A stretch of DNA of 62,164 nt from Acidobacteriota bacterium (lineage in GTDB: Bacteria; Acidobacteriota; Terriglobia; UBA7540). Made by a program: the position numbers and the translations under genes. The notes under the pieces are model-generated. The model was not told where the DNA came from and made no database searches. It saw only the letters and a list, made by a program, of their open reading frames with translations. The stretch is taken from contig QHZN01000075.1 of NCBI GenBank assembly GCA_003225365.1, positions 1 through 62,164 on the forward strand, read 5' to 3'. Positions 47,811 to 57,638 of the stretch are shown in pieces (position 1 is the stretch's first letter; every line of letters starts with the position of its first letter).

Positions 47811-50800
47811 ATGATTCATCGCATCGTCCAAGCGGCGCTCGGCCAGCGGTTTCTCGTGGTGATGCTTTGCGCGATGATTCTCATCGCGGGGCTCGTGTCG
47901 TTCCACCGCATGCCTGTGGATGCTTATCCCGACTTGTCACCGCCCTTGGTCGAGATCATTACTCAGTGGCCCGGACATGCCGCCGAAGAAGTCGAGCGGC
48001 TGGTGACATTGCCCATCGAAGTCGAGATGAACGGAGCGCCCCATCTCGAGGTCATGCGCTCGATTTCCCTCTACGGTCTCTCGGACGTCAAATTGAGCTT
48101 CGAGGAGGATACCGACAGCTACTTCGCGCGCCAAGTGGTTTTCGAGCGGCTTTCGGGGGCGAGCCTGCCGAACGGCGTGGCGCCGCAAATGGCGCCGTTG
48201 TTCAGCCCGAGCGGCCTGGTTTACCGCTACGTGATCGAAAGCCCCGACCGCACGCCGCAGGAGCTCAAGACTATCGAAGACTGGGTGCTCGAACGCGCCT
48301 ACAAGTCCGTCCCCGGCGTCGCGGATGATTCCGGCTTCGGCGGCGCCGAGATGCAGTACCAGGTGCTGCTCGACCCGGCGCGGCTCTATGGCTATCACCT
48401 TACCGTGCCGCAGGTCGTCAATTCGCTTGCCGCGAATAACAGCAACACGGGCGGGGGCTTTTACTCGCAGGGCGGACAATTCTTTTACGTGCGCGGCCTG
48501 GGACTTGTCCGCGACACTCAGGACATCGGCGCCATAGTCCTTTCGAGCGCCCACGGCGCGCCGGTGCGGGTTCGGGACGTGGGCGAGGTGGTCATCGGCC
48601 ACGCGCCGCGCTTGGGCGAGTTCGGCTTCGCCGCCCGGTTAAAGGACAACGACGACGCCGTCGAAGGCGTCATTTTGATGCGCCGCGGCGAACAGACTCA
48701 GACAGTTCTCCAGCGCGTGGAACAAAAGACCCAAGAGCTCAACCAGCAAGTCCTGCCCCCGGATGTCAAGATCCACCCCTTTTACGACCGCAGCGACCTG
48801 GTCCGCCTGACCACGGATACGGTTGAGGCGAACCTGTTGCGAGGGATGATCTTGGTCCTGATCGTTCTCATCTTTTTCCTGGTCAGCGTGCGGGCCGCCG
48901 TCATCGTGGCACTCACCATTCCGCTTGCCCTGCTGTTCTCGTTCATCATCCTTCACGCGCACGACATTTCGGCGAACCTGCTCTCCATCGGCGCCATCGA
49001 TTTCGGCATCATCATTGACGGGACCGTGGTGATGATGGAAAACATCTATCGAGAGCTCGGCCTGCGCCACGGCCAGACGTACGACCTCCGCGACGTGGTC
49101 GTTCACGCCGCAAAGGACGTGGACCGGCCGATCTTCTATTCCGTCGCCGTGATCATCGCCGGCTACCTGCCCATCTATGCGCTGAGCGGGGCATCGGGAA
49201 AGCTTTTTCATCCCATGGCGGATACGATGTCTTTCGCGCTGGCCGGCGCGCTCCTCCTGACGTTGACGCTGGTTCCGGTGCTCGCCGCCACTTGGTTCAA
49301 GCGGGGGGTTCGGGAGCGCGTGAACCCGCCGTTCGAGTGGGTCAAGGCGCTTTACGCCCGCCAGCTCGCTTTCTGCCTGAACCACCCCGCGCTGACCATG
49401 GCGGTCGCGACCCTCATCTTCGGCTCGACGCTCGCCCTGATTCCCTTCATTGGCGGCGAGTTCATGCCGCACCTCGACGAAGGCGCCCTGTGGGTGCGCG
49501 CCACCATGCCCTACACGATTTCGTTCGAGGAGGCGAGCAAGATTGCGCCCCAAATCCGCGCCATCCTCGTGGCGTATCCACAGGTCACGGAGGTCGGCTC
49601 GGAGCTGGGGCGTCCCGACGACGGCACCGACCCGACGGGATTTTTCAACTGTGAGTTCTACGTCGGCCTCAAGCCCTACAAGGACGCGGCGTGGAAGACT
49701 GGCTCGATCCGTAGCAAAGAAGAACTCGTCGCGGACCTTCGATCAAAACTCCAGGCGTTTCCCGGCATCATCTTCAACTTCACGCAGCCGGCCGAAGACG
49801 CCGTGGACGAGGCGCTGACGGGCCTGAAGAGCGCGCTGGCCGTCAAGGTGTATGGCCCCGACTTGAACGTCCTGCAGAACGCCGCGCTCCAAATCAAAGG
49901 TACCCTCGAACGGCAGCCGGAGTTCACCGACCTGACCGTGGTCCGGGAACTCGGCCAGCCAAGCCTGCTCGTGGATGTGGACCGCGAGAAGATCGCGCGC
50001 TACGGCATCAACGTGGCCGATGTTGAAGCCGTCGTCCAGGCGGCCGTGGGCGGTCAAGCCGCCACGCAGGTGATTCAAGGTGAGAAGCTTTTCGATCTGG
50101 TCGTGCGCATGAGGCCGGAGTTCCGCTCGAACGCCCCTGAAATCGGCGGTTTGCTGGTCGGGGCGCCCGACGGTAGCCAGATCCCGCTCAAACAACTCGC
50201 GGACATCCGCCAGGGAAACGGCGCTTCGTTCATTTATCGCGAGAACAATTCGCGCTATATCGGCGTGCAGTACAGCATCCGCGGGCGAAACCTGGAAGGG
50301 GCGGTCGAAGACGGGAAAAAGGCCATCGAGCAGATTGTCCGCTCGCTGCCGCTAGGCTACCGCGTCGAGTGGGGTGGGGAATATTCGGAGCTGGTGGCGG
50401 CGGAAGAGCAACTGAACGTCATAGGGCCTTTGACGGTGCTTCTCATCTTCCTCATCCTTTTCGCGCTCTATGGAAACTTCAAGTTTCCCGTCACCATTGC
50501 GCTGGGCGTGGTGATGACGGAGCCGGTGGGGGCGCTGGTGGCGCTGAAGTTTACGCACACGCCCTTCAGCGTCTCCTCCGTCCTGGGGCTTCTGGCGCTG
50601 ATGGGCGTTTCGGTCGAGACGGCGGTGATTCTGGTTTCCTACATCAACAAGCTGCGGCTGGAGGGCAGGAACATCCGCGAAGCCACCTACCAAGCCTCCC
50701 TGCTGCGTTTGCGGCCCATCATGATGACCGCGCTCGTGGCTTGCCTCGGCCTGCTGCCCGCGGCGCTCTCGACCGGCATTGGCTCCGACACTCAGAAACC

Positions 50801-50912
50801 TTTTGCGATTGTCATTGTTGCGGGTTTGGTCTCCCGCCTGTTTCTCGGCTTTTTCGTCAACCCGGTACTCTATGAGGCCGTGGCCCGCGAAGGCGACGTG
50901 CTGAAGGTATAG
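47811..50912 (+). CDS. czcA: Heavy-metal efflux RND pump, CzcA type
   Basis: Proton-driven inner-membrane pump that expels metal ions. 1033 aa with 12 helices in two halves and large periplasmic loops. The TM4 motif DFGIIIDGTVVMMEN (about residues 397-411) matches the HME class for divalent cations (Co, Zn, Cd, Ni); CusA-type Cu/Ag pumps lack DFG..D here. The start MIHRIVQAALGQRFLVVML and the TM1 end HRMPVDAYPDLSPP are typical. Full length. Metal choice is inferred from the motif only. Confidence 0.93.
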   Translation: MIHRIVQAALGQRFLVVMLCAMILIAGLVSFHRMPVDAYPDLSPPLVEIITQWPGHAAEEVERLVTLPIEVEMNGAPHLEVMRSISLYGLSDVKLSFEEDTDSYFARQVVFERLSGASLPNGVAPQMAPLFSPSGLVYRYVIESPDRTPQELKTIEDWVLERAYKSVPGVADDSGFGGAEMQYQVLLDPARLYGYHLTVPQVVNSLAANNSNTGGGFYSQGGQFFYVRGLGLVRDTQDIGAIVLSSAHGAPVRVRDVGEVVIGHAPRLGEFGFAARLKDNDDAVEGVILMRRGEQTQTVLQRVEQKTQELNQQVLPPDVKIHPFYDRSDLVRLTTDTVEANLLRGMILVLIVLIFFLVSVRAAVIVALTIPLALLFSFIILHAHDISANLLSIGAIDFGIIIDGTVVMMENIYRELGLRHGQTYDLRDVVVHAAKDVDRPIFYSVAVIIAGYLPIYALSGASGKLFHPMADTMSFALAGALLLTLTLVPVLAATWFKRGVRERVNPPFEWVKALYARQLAFCLNHPALTMAVATLIFGSTLALIPFIGGEFMPHLDEGALWVRATMPYTISFEEASKIAPQIRAILVAYPQVTEVGSELGRPDDGTDPTGFFNCEFYVGLKPYKDAAWKTGSIRSKEELVADLRSKLQAFPGIIFNFTQPAEDAVDEALTGLKSALAVKVYGPDLNVLQNAALQIKGTLERQPEFTDLTVVRELGQPSLLVDVDREKIARYGINVADVEAVVQAAVGGQAATQVIQGEKLFDLVVRMRPEFRSNAPEIGGLLVGAPDGSQIPLKQLADIRQGNGASFIYRENNSRYIGVQYSIRGRNLEGAVEDGKKAIEQIVRSLPLGYRVEWGGEYSELVAAEEQLNVIGPLTVLLIFLILFALYGNFKFPVTIALGVVMTEPVGALVALKFTHTPFSVSSVLGLLALMGVSVETAVILVSYINKLRLEGRNIREATYQASLLRLRPIMMTALVACLGLLPAALSTGIGSDTQKPFAIVIVAGLVSRLFLGFFVNPVLYEAVAREGDVLKV

Positions 50913-51124
50913 CCTGGCCGTCGAGCTGCCGACTAGGCCCGCTGCCATTGCGTTCCGTTGCGGCGAAAGTTGGGAAGATTCTTGACGCCTTGCGCAAGCG
51001 ATGGTTTGGCGTGGGACAAATCCTTTAGGGACTCCCCGCGGAAATTGTGCAACTTGCGCTGCAACAACGACATCAAAGGGCTAGCCATGTACGGGCGTCT
51101 CACGGTAGAATGATTTAGCACAAC

Positions 51125-51505
51125 ATGGGCAGAGAGTCGGGCGACCAGCACTTATCGAGACGATTCAGAAAGTATGGGCTGGCGAAATTCGCCCTCGCCT
51201 GGGCGGCGGTGCTGCTCCAGCTTCACCTCGTCTTCGTCCTCGAACTCCATCATCACGCCGCCGATTTCCCGGCCACCCCGCAATCTCAGAGATCTGCCGT
51301 CGCGCAAGCAACGCCGGTTGGCCGGACGAGTCCGTTATATTGTCCCGTTTGCCAGATCGCCCGCCACAGTGCGGCCCAGCCCGGCACGGCGAGTTCCTTG
51401 GTCATCAAATTCCCGAAGGAAATAAAAGCCCCGCACAGCGTCAAGCCTGGGATTCTTTCCGCTAGCCTGTTCATTCCCGCAGGGCGTGCTCCTCCACTCA
51501 ATTAA
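51125..51505 (+). CDS. Small membrane-anchored HxH/CxxC protein (DUF2946-like), copy 2
   Basis: 126 aa, the same length and layout as copy 1 at 44743: a membrane helix (FALAWAAVLLQLHLVFVLEL), HHHA directly after it, then YCPVCQIARHSA, and the C-terminal GRAPPL. The two share YCxVCQIxRxSA and GRAPPL. A TAGAAT at 51106-51111 could be its -10, giving a very short leader with no clear SD. It precedes the TonB receptor by 54 bases, so it is likely to be co-expressed with it. Confidence 0.75.
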   Translation: MGRESGDQHLSRRFRKYGLAKFALAWAAVLLQLHLVFVLELHHHAADFPATPQSQRSAVAQATPVGRTSPLYCPVCQIARHSAAQPGTASSLVIKFPKEIKAPHSVKPGILSASLFIPAGRAPPLN

Positions 51506-51559
51506 TTTCCTCCGGTCATCCGGCTCGTTCTAACTCCAAAAAACTCAAAGGAGGAGCAC

Positions 51560-54199
51560 ATGCACTCATTCCGCATTCACTCGTATTTACGCCAGTTCTG
51601 GCCATTCACCCTTCACGCGGGACTGATTCTAGGCGTCGCCCTGGCGTGTGCCGGGATGCCGGCATCGAACGCCTTCGCGCAGGGCCTATCCTCGGGCACG
51701 ATTCGAGGTTCCGTCTTGGATCCTTCTGGGGCCGCCATAAAGGGCGCGAGTGTGGAGATTCGGAACCCAGTCACAGGTTACAGCGCCACCGTCCAGACCG
51801 ACGAACAGGGGAATTTTGAGCTGACCAACGTCCCTTATAATCCGTACCACGTGAGCGTCACGGCGCCGGGCTTCGCAGTCAGCCAACAGGAGGTTGACGT
51901 TCGCACGCCCGTCCCGATGGATTTGAAAATTAGCCTAATAATCGGGACCGCCACGACCAGCGTGACGGTGGAGGCTGAGGCAAACGACCTGCTCGAAACG
52001 ACTCCGACGGCCCACACCGATGTGGGCCAGCAACTCATCCAGACTCTGCCCATCCAAAATCAGTCAACCGGGTTCGCCGAACTGGTCACGAACGCCGCGC
52101 CCGCGGTTGCCGCCGACGCCAACGGCTTCTATCACCCCTTGGGCGAGCACGCCGACACGGAGATCGTAATTGACAACCAGCCTATACCCGATCAGCAAGC
52201 CAAAATCTTCTCGAACCAGCTTGCCCTCAATACCATTCAGTCCTTCGAGTTGGTCACGGGAGCGCCCCCGGCCGAGTATGGGGATCGCACCAGCCTGATC
52301 ATCAATACCACCACGCGCTCGGGGCTGGGCCAAAAGATGCCCACCGGCGAGCTCAACGCCCAATACGGATCATTTGGCTCATGGGCGGAACTGTTCGACA
52401 TCGGGTGGGGAGGAGACAAGTGGGGCAATTTCCTGGCCGTAGATTCGAACGGGTCGAGCCGCTACTTGGATGCGCCGGAATTCACCAGCTTGCACGACAA
52501 AGGAAACGCCGAGACTTTCTTCGATCACTTCGACCTGAGGCCGACCGAGCGTGACACAATCCACCTAAATCTCTCCGCGCAGCGTTCCTGGTTCCAGCAG
52601 GCCAACACGTTCGATCAGAAAGCCACCGGCCAGGACGAGCGCTCGCAGATCCGTTCGACGAACATTGCTCCCGGTTATACGCACCTTTTCGGCACCAACT
52701 TGCTCCTCACATTCAACCCTTATTACCGGCTCGACGAGTTTCAGTTCTTTCCTAGTCGCGATCCCTTCTGGGACACGCCGGCGACCGCCCGGCAGACGCG
52801 CCGCTTGAACAATATCGGAGCGCGCGCCGACCTCTCCTATTCTCAAGGCCGGCAGGAGATTAAGGGCGGACTGCAGCTTCATCACTGGCTTTTGACCGAA
52901 AGCTTCAACCTCGGGCTCACCGACCCCACCTTCAACCCTGTATGTTTGAATCCCGATGGGAGTCCTGACACCGACCCTACCCCCACGGATCCTAACGCCT
53001 GCGCCGGGCTGGGCTTGCAGCCCAATCCCAGCTTGGCGCCCGGACTGATTCCCTTTGACCTCTCGCGTGGCGGCAACCTGTTCATCTTCGACGGCCACGC
53101 CGATATCAAGGAACTATCCGCCTACATCCAGGACACAATTAAATTGGGCAACTGGGAGGTCAAGGCGGGTATCCGCGGTGACCACTACAACGGCCTCACT
53201 CGAGCAAGGCAGATCGAGCCGCGGTTCGGCGCCTCCTATCGTTTCCCGTCCACAAAAACCGTCCTGCGGGCATCGTATGCCCGGCTCCTGCTCGCGCCCT
53301 TTAACGAAGGGCTGCTCCTCGGAAGCTCTACCGGTGCGGGAGGCTTGGGGGGCGCGGGCTTCGGAGGGTTCGGGGCGAGTCCGATTGTGTCGCAGCGGCG
53401 CAACCAATTTAACACCGGATTCGAACAGGCCATCGGCCGGTTTGGGGTCGTGGACGGGGAATACTTCTGGAAATTCAGTAGTCGCGGGTCCGATTTCGAC
53501 ACCCTTTTCAGCACACCCATTGTCTTTCCTACCTTGTGGCGGAAGAGCAAGATCGACGGATTCGGAGTCCGCGTCAGTATGCCCACATTCAAAGGCCTTA
53601 CCGCTTATGGGGTAATGGGCCACGCGCGCTCCCGGTACTTCGGGCCTGAGGTGGGAGGATTAATCTTTAACTCTCCCCTGGCCGCAGGCGCTTTCCGCAT
53701 TGACCACGACCAGGCCTTCCAGCAGACGACCAACGTTCGTTACCAATACAAGAAGGGTCCCTACGCGATCCTCACCTGGCGTTACGACAGCGGCCTGGTG
53801 GCAGGCTCCGTGCCCGACTTGGCGAGCGCCCTCGCCTTGGATGCCGACCAACAGGCCGTTATAGGTCTGCACTGTGGCAGCACGTTAGCCACGCTCACGA
53901 ACCCTATCAAATCATGCAGTGTTCCTTACCCACAGTTTTCAGCCAGCCGCGTGCGCATACCGGCGCCCGGAACCGAAAATGATGACACGAATCCGCCGCG
54001 CATCACTCCACGGCACCTTTTCGATCTGAGCGTAGGAGCAGATAACCTCCTTCACAGGGAACCGTACCACATAAATCTGAAGCTCTCAGTCCTCAACATC
54101 ACAAACAAACTGGCGCTCTATAACTTCCTCTCCACTTTCAGCGGTACACATGTTGTGGCTCCGCGGACATGGCAGGCGGAGCTGGGACTCGTGTTTTAG
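51560..54199 (+). CDS. Oar-like TonB-dependent receptor
   Basis: Outer-membrane active transporter, 879 aa and intact, unlike the copy at 16702. It has a signal peptide (about 1-40), a CnaB-like domain (GTIRGSVLDPSGAAIKGASV), a plug (ELVTGAPPAEYGDRTSLIIN) and a 22-strand-type barrel ending in TWQAELGLVF. SD aaaggagga precedes the ATG by 6 bases. Following the metal pump and DUF2946-like gene it may carry a metal complex; Acidobacteriota use such receptors for many substrates, so this is inference. Confidence 0.9.
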   Translation: MHSFRIHSYLRQFWPFTLHAGLILGVALACAGMPASNAFAQGLSSGTIRGSVLDPSGAAIKGASVEIRNPVTGYSATVQTDEQGNFELTNVPYNPYHVSVTAPGFAVSQQEVDVRTPVPMDLKISLIIGTATTSVTVEAEANDLLETTPTAHTDVGQQLIQTLPIQNQSTGFAELVTNAAPAVAADANGFYHPLGEHADTEIVIDNQPIPDQQAKIFSNQLALNTIQSFELVTGAPPAEYGDRTSLIINTTTRSGLGQKMPTGELNAQYGSFGSWAELFDIGWGGDKWGNFLAVDSNGSSRYLDAPEFTSLHDKGNAETFFDHFDLRPTERDTIHLNLSAQRSWFQQANTFDQKATGQDERSQIRSTNIAPGYTHLFGTNLLLTFNPYYRLDEFQFFPSRDPFWDTPATARQTRRLNNIGARADLSYSQGRQEIKGGLQLHHWLLTESFNLGLTDPTFNPVCLNPDGSPDTDPTPTDPNACAGLGLQPNPSLAPGLIPFDLSRGGNLFIFDGHADIKELSAYIQDTIKLGNWEVKAGIRGDHYNGLTRARQIEPRFGASYRFPSTKTVLRASYARLLLAPFNEGLLLGSSTGAGGLGGAGFGGFGASPIVSQRRNQFNTGFEQAIGRFGVVDGEYFWKFSSRGSDFDTLFSTPIVFPTLWRKSKIDGFGVRVSMPTFKGLTAYGVMGHARSRYFGPEVGGLIFNSPLAAGAFRIDHDQAFQQTTNVRYQYKKGPYAILTWRYDSGLVAGSVPDLASALALDADQQAVIGLHCGSTLATLTNPIKSCSVPYPQFSASRVRIPAPGTENDDTNPPRITPRHLFDLSVGADNLLHREPYHINLKLSVLNITNKLALYNFLSTFSGTHVVAPRTWQAELGLVF

Positions 54200-54232
54200 T
54201 GTAGTATCCAGGAAATAGCTGGACGATGCGCC

Positions 54233-54407
54233 TTCTAGCAGCGCCGGCCGCCTGGAGCTTGCGCTTGCCACGCACCCACCACTCGATGAAGGATCTGCCT
54301 TCGGGCAACGCCTTCAAGTCGCAACGACCGTGGTGATCGTGAGGGATCGAGACCACCTTCCAGGGCTCGCCGACTTTCACCTGCTTGAGAGTGTTGACAC
54401 GCGGCAT
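54233..54407 (-). pseudogene. N-terminal stub of a tyrosine-recombinase integrase
   Basis: Reading from ATG 54407 on the minus strand gives MPRVNTLKQVKVGEPWKVV, then KALPEGRSFIEWWVRGKRKLQAAG, the arm-binding start of acidobacterial site-specific integrases. The similarity stops at about 54240 and the rest (SAM-like and catalytic domains with R..H..Y) is missing. The stub ends near the 3' end of the receptor gene, so a deletion or rearrangement removed the remainder. Confidence 0.45.
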
Positions 54408-54828
54408 GCAACCCTCCCGCAAGCGACAGCATAACCGACAGTATGGGTTGTAAGCTACTGAAAACTAAGGGATGAGGTGATGAGCTGGCATTCTACCGCT
54501 GAATTACTCCTGCCCTACGTCTTCCAGACTCCGAGCGGCAGGCCGCCCAGCGTGCAAAGCTGGTGGCCGCGCTAAAACTCCAGCTTTAGACCACTCCTGA
54601 TTTCTAGCGGCGAGCCGCCTGATCTAATGCAAAATCGAATCCCTCCTACAAGTGTAGGAACTCCCCGGTGGGGGAACTCGTCGTCAAGGGTCACCTCACA
54701 TTGAAACATTTCAGCGGAAAATTTTCGGCGGTTTCAGCGGTTTGACATCGTCTCCACGCTTGGCTACGCTGGAGGAGAGGAGTGGCGGCTCCGTCAGGCG
54801 ATCTGTCAGCCCACGGACCGAGTCTATA
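54408..54828. other. Intergenic region before the cysteine desulfurase
   Basis: About 420 bases with no convincing gene. There is a short hairpin CTCCCC/GGGGGA at about 54661-54678. The sequence between 54,480 and 54,600 looks like eroded coding DNA but carries stops in every frame. Confidence 0.35.
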
Positions 54829-56007
54829 ATGATGCGCCGAGTTTATCTGGACAACAACGCCACGACGCCCCTGGCGCCGGAAGTCTTCGAGGCGATGAAG
54901 CCCTACCTCGCCGAGGACTACGGCAACGCCAGCTCGATTCACTGGTTCGGCCAGCGAGCGAAGGCGGCTATCGAAAACGCCCGCGAAGAATTGGCGCACC
55001 TGATTCACGCTCGGCCCGCGGAAATCGTCTTCACCAGCGGCGGCACGGAGTCCGACAACGCCGCCATCTTTGGAATTGTCGAAGCGGCGAAGCGCCCCTC
55101 GAAGCACGTCGTCACCTCGAACATCGAGCACCACGCGGTGCTTTACGCCTCCCGCGAGCTCGAAAAGCGCGGTGTGCGCGTGACTTACATCCGGGCCGGT
55201 GCGGACGGCGTTGTGGACCCGGCCGACCTCGAGAGGGCAATCGAGCCCGACACTGTGCTCATCACCGTGATGCACGCGAACAACGAGCTCGGGACCATCC
55301 AGCCCCTCGAGGAAATCGGCCTCATGGCGCGCGAGCGCGACATCTATTTCCACTCGGACGCCGTGCAGTCCGTGGGCAAAATTCCCGTGGACGTCGAAGA
55401 GCTCGGCGTGGATTTGCTCTCGCTTTCCGCGCACAAATTGAACGGGCCGAAGGGGGTGGGCGCGCTCTACGTACGCAAGGGGACGATTTTGAAGCCGCTC
55501 CTTTACGGGGGCCATCACGAGCGCGACCGCCGGCCAGGAACGGAGAACACCGCGGGCATCGTGGGCCTGGGCCGGGCGTCGGCGCTGGCCCGCGAGGGCA
55601 TCGCGGAGGAGGGGGCGCGCGTCGGGGTGCTGCGTGACGAGCTCGAGCGAGCGATCCTCGAGCGCGTGCCGCTCTCGGCTGTGAACGGAGACCGGGCGCG
55701 GCGGCTTCCGACCACCACAAATATTCGCTTCGACCACATCGAGGGCGAAGGGTTCGTCATCGCACTGGACTTGAAGGGCGTCGCCTGCTCGACCGGCGCC
55801 GCGTGCTCGTCGGGTTCGGTCGAGGTGTCGCACGTCCTCTCTGGGATCGGATTAACGCCCGCGCAAGCGCGCTCGAGCATTCGCTTCAGCCTGGGGCGCA
55901 ACAACACGCCCGCCGACGTCGCGGCCACGCTCGACGTCCTGCCGGAGGTGGTCGAGCGACTCCGTGCGGTCTCGCCGCATTATAAGAGTGCAGTGGCAAG
56001 TGGTTAG
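54829..56007 (+). CDS. iscS: Cysteine desulfurase (IscS/NifS type)
   Basis: PLP enzyme that takes sulfur from cysteine for Fe-S clusters and tRNA thiolation. 392 aa with YLDNNATTPLAPEVFEAM at the start, TSGGTESDNAAIFG, the substrate-binding HHAV, PLP Lys in SAHKLNGPKGVGAL, and the catalytic Cys in ACSTGAACSSGS, with a short loop. ATG 54829 (or 54832) is chosen because the conserved start follows at once; the frame upstream to 54742 shows no homology. mnmA, which uses its sulfur, follows 137 bases later. Confidence 0.95.
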   Translation: MMRRVYLDNNATTPLAPEVFEAMKPYLAEDYGNASSIHWFGQRAKAAIENAREELAHLIHARPAEIVFTSGGTESDNAAIFGIVEAAKRPSKHVVTSNIEHHAVLYASRELEKRGVRVTYIRAGADGVVDPADLERAIEPDTVLITVMHANNELGTIQPLEEIGLMARERDIYFHSDAVQSVGKIPVDVEELGVDLLSLSAHKLNGPKGVGALYVRKGTILKPLLYGGHHERDRRPGTENTAGIVGLGRASALAREGIAEEGARVGVLRDELERAILERVPLSAVNGDRARRLPTTTNIRFDHIEGEGFVIALDLKGVACSTGAACSSGSVEVSHVLSGIGLTPAQARSSIRFSLGRNNTPADVAATLDVLPEVVERLRAVSPHYKSAVASG

Positions 56008-56044
56008 CGGCGAGTGGCAAGTGAGAGAAAAAGGATTCGGGATC

Positions 56045-56138
56045 TAGGATTCAGGATTCAGGAAGAACCAACAAGAGTCCTACCGCATTCCTTACGATTC
56101 CCGGCTTCAGGCTCCTGAATCCTGACTCCTGAATCCTA
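56045..56138. repeat. GGATTCA word-repeat hairpin before mnmA
   Basis: TAGGATTCAGGATTCAGGA (56045-56063) is answered by the complementary words TCCTGAATCCTGACTCCTGA... ending at 56138. It is built on the seven-base word AGGATTC. It ends 6 bases before the mnmA ATG and occupies the place of a Shine-Dalgarno. Confidence 0.75.
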
Positions 56139-56144
56139 AATCCT

Positions 56145-57383
56145 ATGATTACTGCCATCGCCATGAGCGGCGGCGTGGACAGCTCGACGGCTGCCGCGCT
56201 GCTGGCCGAAAACAGTTCGACCTTGCTTGCGCAAGCAGGCGCCGGCGACCCGGCCTGTCTGCGCAGGCAGGCCGAGGTTGTGGGGCTGACAATGCAGCTC
56301 TGGAATCAGCGCCGGCTGCCGGGCCTGATGGGACTCGAGGAGGGCATGCCCGGCTCGGGCCGAGCGTATGGGCGATGTTGCTCCCTCGACGACGTTTATG
56401 ACGCGCGCCGCGTCGCGGATTTCCTTGGCATCCCCTATTACGTGGTCAACTTCGAGTCGCGCTTCGAAGCAGGCGTGGTGCGCCCGTTTGTGGAGCGTTA
56501 TCTCGCGGGCGAAACGCCCATCCCTTGCAGCCTCTGCAACACCGAAATCAAGTTTGACCAGTTGATTGAGACCGCGCGGCAAATCGGCGCGGAGAAGGTC
56601 GCCACGGGCCATTACGCGCGCGTCGAGCGAGATGAGCGGACGGGCCGCTACCGTTTGCTCGCGGCTGTGGATCGTGCGAAGGACCAGTCCTATTTCCTGT
56701 TCGGTCTCACCCAGGAGCAGCTCGCCGCGAGCCTCTTTCCGCTCGGCCGGATGACCAAGGCCGAAGTGCGCCGCATCGCGCGCGAGCGCCGCTTGCCCGT
56801 CGCGGAAAAGCCCGAGAGCCAGGAAATCTGCTTTGTGCCAACGGGGGATTACCGCAAATTTATTGAAGCCTATCTCGCCGAGCAGGGCGAGCGGAGGGAG
56901 AGCGCAACGGGTGAAGCCCCCTACCAAGCGGTACGAGGCGAAACCCTCGACCGTCCGGCGCGGGGCGAGGTTGTTACGACCGGCGGCCGCGTCCTCGCGG
57001 AACACCACGGCCTCCACCACTTCACCGTGGGCCAGCGCAAGGGGCTGGGCGTCGCAACCGGGGAACCGCTTTACGTCATCGATCTCGACCCGGCGCGCAA
57101 CCGCGTCATCGTGGGATCGAACGCGGAGCTGCTGCGCCGAAGGTTTCTCGCGCGCGAGGTCAATTGGATTCGCCCGGTTGAAGAAGGCGAGACGGTCGAG
57201 GCGAAGGTCAAGATCCGCAACAAGCACGAGGCCGCTCCGGCGCGCGTCGAAGCGCGCCCGGGACGAGAGGCCGGAGTCGAATTCCTCGAGCCACAGCGCG
57301 CTATCACGCCCGGCCAGGCGGCGGTGTTTTATTCTGGTGAGGAAGTCCTCGGCGGTGGCTGGATCGCCCGCGTCACAGGCTGA
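56145..57383 (+). CDS. mnmA: tRNA 2-thiouridylase MnmA with an in-frame repeat insertion
   Basis: Thiolates U34 of tRNA-Lys, -Glu and -Gln. 412 aa with the PP-loop [15 protein letters not shown], the catalytic Cys pair in [12 protein letters not shown] and [20 protein letters not shown], and the C-terminal barrel. The family is normally 350-390 aa. About 21 residues at 23-43 (NSST...CLRRQA) separate ALLAE from [10 protein letters not shown]; most homologues have about 3-5 residues there. The insert is coded by two palindromes at 56224-56273. The start abuts a word repeat. Confidence 0.95.
   Translation: MITAIAMSGGVDSSTAAALLAENSSTLLAQAGAGDPACLRRQAEVVGLTMQLWNQRRLPGLMGLEEGMPGSGRAYGRCCSLDDVYDARRVADFLGIPYYVVNFESRFEAGVVRPFVERYLAGETPIPCSLCNTEIKFDQLIETARQIGAEKVATGHYARVERDERTGRYRLLAAVDRAKDQSYFLFGLTQEQLAASLFPLGRMTKAEVRRIARERRLPVAEKPESQEICFVPTGDYRKFIEAYLAEQGERRESATGEAPYQAVRGETLDRPARGEVVTTGGRVLAEHHGLHHFTVGQRKGLGVATGEPLYVIDLDPARNRVIVGSNAELLRRRFLAREVNWIRPVEEGETVEAKVKIRNKHEAAPARVEARPGREAGVEFLEPQRAITPGQAAVFYSGEEVLGGGWIARVTG
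56224..56273 (+). repeat. In-frame double palindrome within mnmA
   Basis: TGCTTGCGCAAGCA (56224-56237) is a perfect 14-base palindrome. 56252-56273 (GGCCTGTCTGCGCAGGCAGG and CC) is a 22-base palindrome with one mismatch. Together they code for the extra loop in MnmA right after the PP-loop helix. Confidence 0.85.
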
Positions 57384-57439
57384 CGGCCGGCACTCTTGCT
57401 GTCATGCAGAGCCCACCGCTCTGCTTAGGGAAGGCTATT

Positions 57440-57605
57440 CGCTGTCATTCTGATCCCGTTCGCCCTTCCGCTGCGAACGGCCCTGAGAGCAACGAAGGGG
57501 CTCACGGTAAACTCCGCGAAGAATCTGCTTCGCAACTGGTTGGTCAATGCGAGGGACTCTTCCTCGCCCCGATCGAATGAATCGAGACTCCTCAGAATGA
57601 CAGCG
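57440..57605. repeat. MITE-like element C, 166 bp
   Basis: Perfect 14-bp terminal inverted repeats CGCTGTCATTCTGA (57440-57453) and TCAGAATGACAGCG (57592-57605). The core is non-coding. The TCATTCTGA/TCAGAATGA ends match fragments elsewhere (gacagaatgac at 233, cggaatgac near 11855), so it belongs to a dispersed family. It lies just upstream of the TPR gene start. Confidence 0.75.
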
Positions 57606-57638
57606 TGGTGGCGCTTTTCAGCAACTTGATGGTGAAGG

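Noticed and set aside
54825-54830. TATAAT as promoter for the cysteine desulfurase
   Set aside because: It overlaps the start codon ATG 54829; transcription would begin inside the gene, so the match is coincidental for the called start.
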